Assembly: GCF_016734905.1 (NCBI RefSeq)
Contig: NZ_JAERPO010000001.1
Location: forward strand, 1,116,001-1,180,000
Length of the DNA: 64,000 nucleotides
From: Sphingopyxis jiangsuensis
Lineage (GTDB): Bacteria; Pseudomonadota; Alphaproteobacteria; Sphingomonadales; Sphingomonadaceae
Reading direction: 5' to 3'
The position numbers were made by a program, and so were the translations under genes. The notes beneath the pieces were generated by a model, which had not been told where the DNA came from, searched no databases, and worked only from the letters and a program-made list of their open reading frames with translations. Shown in pieces: positions 40,454-48,591 of the stretch (the stretch's first letter is position 1; the number at the start of each line of letters is the position of its first letter).

Positions 40454-42259
40454 TCAGCTGCTCGCAAGGACCATCCGCTCGGCTTCGATCAAGACAGGAT
40501 ATTCGGGCGGCACATCGGCACGCTGCAAGGTCTCGAGACATGCACGGGCTTGACGCGTAGCCGCGTCCGGCTTCGCAAGGCGCGCCGCGGCGCAGAGGCT
40601 GCGTGCATGCCAAGGATGGGCGGACCCAAAACTTGATCGCAGCGCGGTCTGGGACCGCCGCAACTCGGTTGCCGCAGCCTCTTTATGATCGATTTTGGTG
40701 AGGATTTCGGCCCACCGCAGGCGGAACCAGCCTTCCTTTCCCGGACGCCCATAGAGCAGACGCTCGGCATTTTTCTGGGCCTCGATCACCAGTTTTGCGG
40801 CGGCGTCGATGTCGCCCAGTTCGGCCTCGACATCGGCCAGTTCGGTCATCGTATAGAGCGTCCAGAAATGGTCGCTGCCGAGTTTTTCGCGAAATATGGC
40901 CAACATGGATACGAAAATGTCACGGGCCTTGTGCCGGTCGCCGCGCGCCGCATGCACCAGCGCCACGCTATATTTGGGCGATTGCGATTCCAGATGGTCG
41001 GAGCCGAGCCGGGCATCGAAGATTGTCTGTGCCTTTTCGAGCGCCTTCAGCCCATCGTCATACCGACCGGCATCGACCAGCAGGTCGCCATAATCCGAAT
41101 AGGCCCAGCCCGTGAGCGGGTGATCCGCCCCATATTGTTCCTCGCGCATCGCGATATGCGCGCGCAGCGCTTCGTCAGCCGCGGGGAAGCGCGCAAGCTT
41201 GCGCTCGGACAAGCCGAGGAACCAATAGGCGTCGGCAAGCAAATTGGGATCCAGGTCTGCGGGCACCGCAATCGTCTGCCGCAAGGTTGCGCGCGCGGCG
41301 GCATAGTCGCCAATCTCGAACGCCATTTTTGCGCGATTGACGCGGGCACGGGGCAAGGATGCCCTGTCTCGCACCTCGGCCCCCGACAGCGCGCGCAAGC
41401 ATACGCGCTCCCCTCGCTTGGTCAGTCCCGCGAGCCGCAGTTGCTGGCAGAGATCGGTATCGATTTTTACGAAGACCGGATCGGAAGCGGGAAGATATCG
41501 TTCGGCATAATCCCGTGCCGCATCAAGATGCCGAACCGCCCGGCCATATTCGCCCCAGCCGCTCACGGCGTTCGCGACCATCTGATGAAGTGACACCAGC
41601 GATGCGGGATGGTCGGCGAAGCGCGTGTCCATCGAGAGGGCAATCCGCTCGACGACATTGCGCAATTTCGGGTCGCGCTCGTTGAGCGAATAGGGGTCGG
41701 TCGCCGCGATCAGATCGTTCGACACATAGGCGACGAGGGCTTCCGCCTCGGCGCTTCGCCCGGCGTTTGTCTTCGGCGCCCAGAGGCCGCTGAGGAGCAG
41801 TGCCGCTATGAGCAGGATCGCGCCGCTCAAGACCGCCATGCCGCGCCGCGACCTGGCCGCACTCACGAAACGATCGACTATCCGCCTCGGCGCCATGACG
41901 GTCGAGCGGGTGGGCACAGCCGCGGGGGCGCTGTCTACGCCCTGCCAAACGGCCTCGCCGACCAGTGTATAGCCCCTGCCAAAGACCGTTTCGAGCCGGT
42001 CCTTGTCTTTGCCCAACGCATGACGCAACCGCCCGATCGCCTTCGCGAGCGAATTTTCATGAACAATGCGTCCGGTCCAGCCGGCTTCGAGCAATTCGTC
42101 CTTGGAAACCTCTTCGCCGCAGCGTTCAAGCAAAAGCGCGAAGATCGCGCAGGAACTGCGATCGAGCAGAATATCTTCGTCGGCCGAACGGACAAGACGC
42201 ACATCGGGAATGAAGCGGATCGAGTGAAAACTGCAGCAACGCTGTTCGGCTTGGAACAA
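40454..42259 (-). CDS. CadC-like membrane transcription regulator with TPR-like repeats
   Basis: I start it at TTG 42259 (GGGGGT upstream); the frame extends further but lacks family likeness. The N-terminal OmpR-type winged helix (DRSSCAIFALLLERCGEEVS, NSLAKAIGRLRHALGKDKDR, FGRGYTLVG) is followed by one transmembrane helix (GMAVLSGAILLIAALLLSGL). A long periplasmic region has TPR-like helical pairs (residues ~250-560). This is the layout of CadC-type one-component regulators that sense periplasmic signals. Genes for small exported proteins flank it on both sides and are its best candidate targets. Confidence 0.85.
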   Translation of the reverse strand: MFQAEQRCCSFHSIRFIPDVRLVRSADEDILLDRSSCAIFALLLERCGEEVSKDELLEAGWTGRIVHENSLAKAIGRLRHALGKDKDRLETVFGRGYTLVGEAVWQGVDSAPAAVPTRSTVMAPRRIVDRFVSAARSRRGMAVLSGAILLIAALLLSGLWAPKTNAGRSAEAEALVAYVSNDLIAATDPYSLNERDPKLRNVVERIALSMDTRFADHPASLVSLHQMVANAVSGWGEYGRAVRHLDAARDYAERYLPASDPVFVKIDTDLCQQLRLAGLTKRGERVCLRALSGAEVRDRASLPRARVNRAKMAFEIGDYAAARATLRQTIAVPADLDPNLLADAYWFLGLSERKLARFPAADEALRAHIAMREEQYGADHPLTGWAYSDYGDLLVDAGRYDDGLKALEKAQTIFDARLGSDHLESQSPKYSVALVHAARGDRHKARDIFVSMLAIFREKLGSDHFWTLYTMTELADVEAELGDIDAAAKLVIEAQKNAERLLYGRPGKEGWFRLRWAEILTKIDHKEAAATELRRSQTALRSSFGSAHPWHARSLCAAARLAKPDAATRQARACLETLQRADVPPEYPVLIEAERMVLASS

Positions 42260-42573
42260 TCTAAACCCCCGTCGCGATTGTCGTAATCCTGAGCGTATCT
42301 CCCGCAGTAACGATGGTCCAGCCTTGATAAGGCACAAAGGCGCCCGCGGGCGCACTCAACCAGCCGCACCGCCGTTTGATTTTTAGCATGTAAATCCCCG
42401 CAACCGCCGGGAATGCTCGCCCGGCGAGCGGCGACGCCGAACGCGTTCGGCTCGCTTCAGAATTTTTCATAACTTTTCACCGGGCCGACAAAGACCTGGC
42501 CTGCGCGACTGTCAGAATGGGAATTGTTGCCGGTGCGCTCTCCGGTGCTCGGGGCGATCGAGGGAGAAAGTTC
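42260..42573. other. Divergent intergenic region before the exported-protein block
   Basis: No gene is supported in 314 bp. The region must carry promoters for the CadC-like regulator (left) and the exported-protein genes (right). GGGAGAAAG near 42560 is the ribosome site of the first of these. Confidence 0.4.
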
Positions 42574-42963
42574 ATGCATTCTCGCGCATATGCCATGGTG
42601 ACGATGATCGCCGCGTGGGCCATGGCCCTGCTCATCGTCGCACCCCAACCAGCGTCGGCCCGGTCGCTCGGCGACGGCGATTATGAGATCTGCTCCATCT
42701 ACGACCGCGACGACGCGTTTGTCGGCTATGACAATGTCTGTCTCGAGCGGCGCAAAGCGATACTCCGGCGACTGCGGTCAAGGAACAACAACGAGAGACA
42801 TTCAAGCAGCCTGCTTTGTCCCTGGCACGCCAATAACGGGCAGGGCTATAACGCGACCTTCTATTCCGACGGGCGTAATCCCAGCCTCTTTGGTACATGG
42901 GATTCGACTTGGGACGGTCAACGCTGCGTGCCGCGTGGACGTCCGTTGGCCGGAGGAAGGTGA
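42574..42963 (+). CDS. Small exported protein with four cysteines, 129 aa
   Basis: ATG 42574 starts a signal peptide (MVTMIAAWAMALLIVAPQPA...SARS). The mature ~100 residues contain four cysteines (ICSIYDRDD, VCLERRKAI, LLCPWHANN, RCVPRG) and aromatic/glycine segments (YNATFYSDGRNPSLFGTWDS). It is the first of five same-strand genes and its stop overlaps the next ATG (TGATG). No family recognised. Confidence 0.75.
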   Translation: MHSRAYAMVTMIAAWAMALLIVAPQPASARSLGDGDYEICSIYDRDDAFVGYDNVCLERRKAILRRLRSRNNNERHSSSLLCPWHANNGQGYNATFYSDGRNPSLFGTWDSTWDGQRCVPRGRPLAGGR

Positions 42964-43670
42964 TGGACAAAATTTGCCTCGCTACCCTGACCCTGACCGG
43001 CTTCCTGTTCATCACCACCCCCGCCGTCGCTCAAAATGGCCATCAACAGCATCTTGACCCGAGCGACTATTGCCAGGTCCCGCCGGAACAACGGCTATCG
43101 CTGGTCGGGGGCGCCATACGCAGCGCCTGGTACGATCTCGACGTCCATGGCCGTGCGACGCTCGCCCGGATCAGCCCCCATTCCGCTCAATTTGGTCTGT
43201 CGCCTCTCTCTGCGCGCGACCCGATGCGCGCGCGAATGGAGCGGTATAAGGAGCGGCTCCAACATCTGATGGCGCTGATGGGCGCCTTGTTCCCGCAATA
43301 TAGCCGGCCAAGCGACGGCGAAAGGCTCGTCGAACGATTCGCGACACGCTCGGTTCCCGCCTATGGCACGGCCGCCGAGCACCAGATCGTGGCCATGGAG
43401 CAATTCTTGTCCGGCGCGCAGGAAAACCGCGCACTTGGCATCGCCTTTGTCGAGGCGCTCCATGCTCTTGAGGGCAGCACGCTTGCGCTGGCATCGGGTC
43501 AGCCGGCGCCAGCATTCCATGACCAGAATTCCGGCCTGAAAAACGCCTTTGAAGCGTTCATGCCCGCGCTCAAGACAGCGTTATTTGCACCCGGGTTCGA
43601 AACGGCGCTTGGTCGCCGGATGACATCATATTGCGACGATATCCTGTCCGAACGGGACCAATCCGAATGA
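42963..43670 (+). CDS. Exported protein of unknown family (paralogue A), 235 aa
   Basis: The ATG at 42963 overlaps the previous stop codon. A signal peptide (MDKICLATLTLTGFLFITTP...AVAQ) is followed by ~210 mostly helical residues with one cysteine near the start (DYCQVPPEQ) and one near the end (MTSYCDDILS). The C-terminal segment LFAPGFETALGRRMTSYCDD resembles those of the 44239 and 44996 products, so these three are probably divergent paralogues. Function unknown. Confidence 0.75.
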   Translation: MDKICLATLTLTGFLFITTPAVAQNGHQQHLDPSDYCQVPPEQRLSLVGGAIRSAWYDLDVHGRATLARISPHSAQFGLSPLSARDPMRARMERYKERLQHLMALMGALFPQYSRPSDGERLVERFATRSVPAYGTAAEHQIVAMEQFLSGAQENRALGIAFVEALHALEGSTLALASGQPAPAFHDQNSGLKNAFEAFMPALKTALFAPGFETALGRRMTSYCDDILSERDQSE

Positions 43671-43686
43671 CATTTCGAAAAGGGAA

Positions 43687-44211
43687 ATGACGATGTTTGT
43701 TCTTGCGGCAATGGCCCTGACACTCGGTGCCAATGATTCAACGCCGAGCGCGACGCTGGCCTGGTTGGCGGCAATGACGGCATCTCCCGAAATGTCCCGC
43801 ATCGAACAGCAAATCGCGGATGACACGAATATCAGGATGGAGCGAAGCAACGGGTCGATTAACAAACGACGCTGGAAGAATGCTGTCGAAATTGCCGATT
43901 GTATCGCCGATGTCACGGTTGAGGTGGGGACATGGGAGCGGGGGATGACTTCGACATTTCGTCAAACCGCCAGATTCAACCTCTCGCAAATACGCTGGCT
44001 CAGTCGCAGCCACGGAGCCAGCTTCAAGCAAGAGACAATTTATCTGGTTCTCAGTTCCGAACCCGGCGGCCCGAAACCCGTTCGCAATGTCGATAGCACG
44101 GCGGGGGTGCGTCAAGTTGATAACCTATCGCTTTCCTATCTGTCCGCCGCTGCTGCCGACCGAGCGGCCGCGAACATCAAACGGCTACAACAGATGTGCG
44201 CAGCACGGTGA
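43687..44211 (+). CDS. Exported protein of unknown function, 174 aa
   Basis: The start at 43687 has AAAAGGG close by. The N-terminus (MTMFVLAAMALTLGANDSTP) is a short signal-like segment. The body carries ADCIADVTVEVGTWERG and RFNLSQIRWLSRSHG, and the end reads LSAAAADRAAANIKRLQQMC. That end resembles the 39445 protein (LRSKEDADRLLSQFEQIKTLC). It lies between paralogues A and B and is co-transcribed with them. Confidence 0.7.
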   Translation: MTMFVLAAMALTLGANDSTPSATLAWLAAMTASPEMSRIEQQIADDTNIRMERSNGSINKRRWKNAVEIADCIADVTVEVGTWERGMTSTFRQTARFNLSQIRWLSRSHGASFKQETIYLVLSSEPGGPKPVRNVDSTAGVRQVDNLSLSYLSAAAADRAAANIKRLQQMCAAR

Positions 44212-44238
44212 CATCGCTGCAAGCCGAAGGTGAGATCA

Positions 44239-44952
44239 ATGAAAGCCACAATGTTCGTCACGGTAATTCTGGCTATTACAATGAGTCCGTCACAGGCCGC
44301 CGCGGGAGAGTTTTGGAGCGCATTCGACGAGGATCGCGTCGACCTTTGCCCTGCAGAGGATGAATTCCCGGCCGATCAGGCAAGCGAATATATCGCCTAT
44401 AATGTCCATGAGCTGGGCAAGGCTCTCGAAACGCTCGCCGAAGACCGGGAGCGCCATGATCAAAACAGCGACCGATGGGGCCAGCCTGTCCCGTTATTCG
44501 ATCGCGAGCGCCAGACTATGCTGCGTTCGGTGATCGACAGCGCCCAATTTTTCAGTCTGAACATCCTTGCACCAGTCGAGCGGGTCGAACGTGCCGATGG
44601 CGTCGCGACCGATGTGCGTTCGATCCGTGTGCCGCCGCCGACGGGAACCGGAAGCAAGGAGCGTTTGCGCATCGGTTTCGCTCGCATGCTGGCCAGTGCC
44701 GAAGACGAAAATGGAGCAATTTTGTTCGATTATAACGATGCCTTGCGGGAAATGGATGCGTGGACGCCCGTGCACGACAATATCGATGGCAAAAGCTTTC
44801 ATTCCTATCCGCTTCTGCTCGCCAGGGATCGGCTGGCCGCCGCGCATCGCGCGCTCCATTCGGTCATGCTTGAAGCGATCGAGCAACCGTCTTTCGCGCC
44901 AAATCTCGAGCGTTTCGTCTGGACTGCCTGCCATGACGATATCGAGAAATAA
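44239..44952 (+). CDS. Exported protein of unknown family (paralogue B), 237 aa
   Basis: From ATG 44239 (AAGG upstream) a signal peptide (MKATMFVTVILAITMSPSQA) leads to a helical protein with one early cysteine (VDLCPAEDEF) and one late cysteine (FVWTACHDDIE). The late segment SFAPNLERFVWTACHDD parallels paralogue A. Many conserved-looking acidic and aromatic residues suggest a folded periplasmic domain. Not recognised. Confidence 0.72.
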   Translation: MKATMFVTVILAITMSPSQAAAGEFWSAFDEDRVDLCPAEDEFPADQASEYIAYNVHELGKALETLAEDRERHDQNSDRWGQPVPLFDRERQTMLRSVIDSAQFFSLNILAPVERVERADGVATDVRSIRVPPPTGTGSKERLRIGFARMLASAEDENGAILFDYNDALREMDAWTPVHDNIDGKSFHSYPLLLARDRLAAAHRALHSVMLEAIEQPSFAPNLERFVWTACHDDIEK

Positions 44953-44995
44953 TGTGCCCTCGGGTCCCGGGCAGCATAAAGAAGGACGCCGAATC

Positions 44996-45652
44996 GTGGT
45001 AACCAGGGCATCGGGCATGAGAGGTTTGTTCCTGCCTTTTGCGCTGCTTATGGCCGGATGCGGCTTGGCCGGTTCGCCGCGCTGTTCTTTTGACCCGGCG
45101 CAAGTGGCTTTGGATTTCAAGAAGCCGATACGCGACCAGCAAGCGGTGCATGACGAACTGCAATCCAGATATAGCGGCGCTCGACCGAACGAAACAGCGA
45201 CGACGAATGATCGGCAGATTGATGCGATAGGAGAAGATGCCTGGGGCCTGCGCTTTGCCCTTCAGGAATTTTTGCCGATCGGCTCCTATCCCCGCGCCAT
45301 ATATGGCTGGGACAGGCGGCTTGCCGAAAAGGATGTGGAGATGTCGCCAGATAGCGGCCGACAAGATCGATTGAAGGCCGTCTTTCTCCAAACAATGTTC
45401 GAACTTTCACCCGGCTCCCATATCGCGGCTTCGGATTACACCCATGAAGTCACCAAATTATGGGCACTGACGACTGCCGACGAGTGGGACACCGGCAACC
45501 AGGGTGTTGAGCCCCCTGCCTTCCCGACAATTGTGGAGCAATTGCGCGCAACACAAAAAAGTTACGGCTCGTTCGGGAAAGCCCTGTCCGATACCGTGAA
45601 TCACCCAGATTACGACGACACATTCGAACGTGTTGCGACGAGCCAGTGTTAG
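44996..45652 (+). CDS. Putative lipoprotein of unknown family (paralogue C), 218 aa
   Basis: GTG 44996 has AAGGA at good distance; ATG 45017 is the alternative. The signal ends in a lipobox (LPFALLMAGCGLAG), so the protein is probably lipidated. The mature part has an early cysteine (SPRCSFDPAQ) and ends with VNHPDYDDTFERVATSQC, matching the terminal pattern of paralogues A and B. Fifth and last gene of the run. Confidence 0.72.
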   Translation: MVTRASGMRGLFLPFALLMAGCGLAGSPRCSFDPAQVALDFKKPIRDQQAVHDELQSRYSGARPNETATTNDRQIDAIGEDAWGLRFALQEFLPIGSYPRAIYGWDRRLAEKDVEMSPDSGRQDRLKAVFLQTMFELSPGSHIAASDYTHEVTKLWALTTADEWDTGNQGVEPPAFPTIVEQLRATQKSYGSFGKALSDTVNHPDYDDTFERVATSQC

Positions 45653-46033
45653 TAGGCTGAAACGCGGGCCGCTCGACGGCATTGATCGCGCGCAGTCCGA
45701 TGCGGACTCCTCCAAGCGAGACCAGCTTCAGACTATCCCCTAAGAACGACGAACGGAGCCGGGGAGACCCACGCTCCCAGTCCCGAGCCCCCCGGACAAG
45801 GGCAGTTCATTTATACCGATGATGAGCACTGCTCTGAGCGCGGACCAACTGGCACGTGACGAAGCCCCTGAGCGAAAGCGATCTTTTCGCGATAGGCTCC
45901 TGCGCCCAGCCTCCATTGCGGATTTGTCATCCAACCGACCATCAACCGTCATTGCTTCGTGTGATGACTGCAACAAACCACCCCTAGGGGGTCAGCTCCT
46001 TCCCGCCGAAAACAAAAACAGGAGCCTCCCCCC
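45653..46033 (+). other. Intergenic region upstream of the second TonB receptor
   Basis: No gene is supported in 381 bp. A small palindrome ACCCC-TAG-GGGGT (45980-45992) lies 41 bp before the receptor ATG and could be an operator or a hairpin in the leader. Confidence 0.35.
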
Positions 46034-48577
46034 ATGATTCAAATGGTGTCGCAATCGATCCGTCATTCGTTGCTGACCGGTGCTGGCGTGATGGCGCTTT
46101 GTTGCCCGACCGCAGCTTTTGCACAGGAGGATCAAGGCGAGGATATCGTCGTCACCGGCTTTCGCGCCCAGAACCAGCTGGCCGTCGATGCCAAGCGGAA
46201 CGCCGAAATCATCGCCGAGTTTGCCAAAAGCGACGATATCGGGCAGCAGCCCGACTATAATATCGCCGACAGCCTGCGCCGCCTTCCCGGCGTTCAGACG
46301 ATTTTCGACGAGGATGAAGGCCGCTATGTTTCGATCCGCGGCCTGAACCCCAGTTTCACTATTGGCAGCTTCGACGGCGGCACGATGGCCACCGCCGAAC
46401 GCGGCAATCGCCAGCTCAACATGGAAGCGATTCCGTCGACCGCCGTGTCCAGCCTGGAAGTGCTGAAGTCGCGCACCCCCGATATGGAGGGCAACGCCAT
46501 CGGCGGCGCGATTAACGTCGTCACCCGTTCGGCGTTCGACAAGCCCGGCACTTTCATCGCCGGCAATGCTTTTGTCGGCATGTCGGATTCGCAGGATATT
46601 CCGGGCCGCGGCTTTGGTCGCGACAGCGATGATGGCATCAATTTCCGCGGCGACGCGATTGCCTCGACCCGCTTCGGGCCCGACGGGATCTTCGGCTTGG
46701 TCGTGACCGGATCGTTCAGCCGCAAAAGGCGCGACCAGGAACGGCTGTTGCCGCAGAATATCCCGGCGGGCACGGGCGCGACCGCCGCGCCGGCCGGTCC
46801 CAACACCAACCTGCTCTGGTCGACCTATCCCAATTCGGTCGACCGTTATGGCGGCACGGTGAAGCTGGAGGCGCGCCCCGGCGACGGGCTCGAAGCCAGC
46901 CTCGCCTATACCTATTTCTCGCAGGACGACACCGAACTGCGCCATTCGCAGCAGTTGCTCAACACGGCGGGCGGCAGCTTCGTGCGATTCAACGATTTCC
47001 CGATCCGGAAGCCACTCCACATGGGACAGGGCAAGCTGTCTTATGAACAGGAAGGCCATTATGTTGCACTGCGCGGATCCTATTCGCAGGCGAGCTTCGT
47101 CGAACCGTCGAACCAGCTGCAGTTCAACCTGGTCGGCGCGGCGCCGACCTTCGATCTCGAACTCGACGGGCGCTATCCGGTTGCGACCAACATCGACCCG
47201 CGCTTCAGCGATCCAGCGCAATATCGCTTCACCAGCTATAATCCCTATGAAGATGACTCGACCGACAAGGTTACCGAAGGCCAGTTCGATTACGGCTGGA
47301 ACAACGCTTCTGGCGATGACGGCTTCGGCGTAGGCATTGGAGCCAAATATCGGCAGACGATCCGCGACAACGACCGCACGCAGGATTTCTGGTCGCCTGC
47401 CGCAGGTGTCGACCTGCGCCTGACGCAGTTCAACCAAGTCGAAAATTACCAGCCGATCTTCGGCAATTTCAACCACCTGTTCGTCGATTTCCAGAGCTTC
47501 CTCGACTATTTCAACGCCAACCCGTCGCAGTTCACCTATAGTGCCGCGAACAGCGCGCGGCAGACCATCGGCGGCGACTGGCGGTTCCAGGAAGATGTCT
47601 ATGCCGGTTACGGCCTTGTCCGGCATCATGGCGATCGGCACACCATCATCGCCGGCGTCCGCTACGAAAAGACCGAGACGACGGCCGACGGTTATTCGCG
47701 GCGTACCGTTGGCGGCGTCGACCAGTTCACCCCGATATCACGCAAGAATTCCTATGACGACCTCTTGCCGTCGATCACGGCGTCATATGATATCAGCGAG
47801 AACCTTCGCCTTCGCGCCGCCTGGTTCAAGGCGATCGGCCGGCCGAACCCTAATTCGATCGCGGGCCAGGAAGTGATCAACGCAGACGATTCGATCAGCC
47901 GCCCGAACCCCGACCTCGATCCGCGTCGCGGCGACAGCTATGAAGCGAGCCTCGAATATTATCTGCCCGACCGGCTCGGCATTTTGTCTTTCGCGGCCTT
48001 TCACAAGAAGATCGAGGACGAAATCTATACCTTCGCGTCGATAGAGACGATCGACGGCGTGCAGCGGAATGTCAGCCAGCCGCGCAACGCCGAAGGCGCG
48101 AAGGTCACGGGTTTCGAAGCCAATCTGGTGGTCAACCGTTTGGCCTTCCTGCCGGGCTTCTTGTCCAACTTCGGCGTGTCGGGCAATGTGACCGTGCTCG
48201 ACGGCAGCATCACGATCCGCAACAATACGGTTCGCCGCAAGCTCGACCAGCTGCCGGGCCAGGCAAAGTTCCTGGCCAATGCCGCGATCTTCTATGAACA
48301 GGGGCCCGTGCGCGCGCGCCTCAGCTATGCACATATCGGCAAGAACAAGACGTCGGTGAACGCCGCCAACCCGGCGGCCGACCGGACCGAAGCAGCGTTC
48401 AACACCTTCGATTTCCAGACGCGCATCCGCATCAATTCGGGGATCGAAATGATCGGCGAGGTCCGCAACCTGACCAATCAGCAGCGGTTGAACCTGACCG
48501 GACCCGACCAGAATATCGCGCGCGACATTAACCGGTTTGGCCGCCAGTTCTGGGTCGGCGTAGCGTTCTCGTTGTAA
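46034..48577 (+). CDS. TonB-dependent outer-membrane receptor
   Basis: The 847-residue receptor has a signal peptide (LLTGAGVMALCCPTAAFAQE), a TonB box (GEDIVVTGFRAQNQ), a long plug (DDIGQQPDYNIADSLRRLPG, EGRYVSIRGLNPSFTIG, MEGNAIGGAINVVTRSAFD) and a barrel ending FWVGVAFSL with the terminal aromatic strand. This plug type is common among receptors for complex carbohydrates and peptides in sphingomonads. The next gene, 14 bp away, is an exported phosphodiester glycosidase, suggesting that the receptor imports its product. Confidence 0.93.
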   Translation: MIQMVSQSIRHSLLTGAGVMALCCPTAAFAQEDQGEDIVVTGFRAQNQLAVDAKRNAEIIAEFAKSDDIGQQPDYNIADSLRRLPGVQTIFDEDEGRYVSIRGLNPSFTIGSFDGGTMATAERGNRQLNMEAIPSTAVSSLEVLKSRTPDMEGNAIGGAINVVTRSAFDKPGTFIAGNAFVGMSDSQDIPGRGFGRDSDDGINFRGDAIASTRFGPDGIFGLVVTGSFSRKRRDQERLLPQNIPAGTGATAAPAGPNTNLLWSTYPNSVDRYGGTVKLEARPGDGLEASLAYTYFSQDDTELRHSQQLLNTAGGSFVRFNDFPIRKPLHMGQGKLSYEQEGHYVALRGSYSQASFVEPSNQLQFNLVGAAPTFDLELDGRYPVATNIDPRFSDPAQYRFTSYNPYEDDSTDKVTEGQFDYGWNNASGDDGFGVGIGAKYRQTIRDNDRTQDFWSPAAGVDLRLTQFNQVENYQPIFGNFNHLFVDFQSFLDYFNANPSQFTYSAANSARQTIGGDWRFQEDVYAGYGLVRHHGDRHTIIAGVRYEKTETTADGYSRRTVGGVDQFTPISRKNSYDDLLPSITASYDISENLRLRAAWFKAIGRPNPNSIAGQEVINADDSISRPNPDLDPRRGDSYEASLEYYLPDRLGILSFAAFHKKIEDEIYTFASIETIDGVQRNVSQPRNAEGAKVTGFEANLVVNRLAFLPGFLSNFGVSGNVTVLDGSITIRNNTVRRKLDQLPGQAKFLANAAIFYEQGPVRARLSYAHIGKNKTSVNAANPAADRTEAAFNTFDFQTRIRINSGIEMIGEVRNLTNQQRLNLTGPDQNIARDINRFGRQFWVGVAFSL

Positions 48578-48591
48578 TCGGGACGCCGCGC

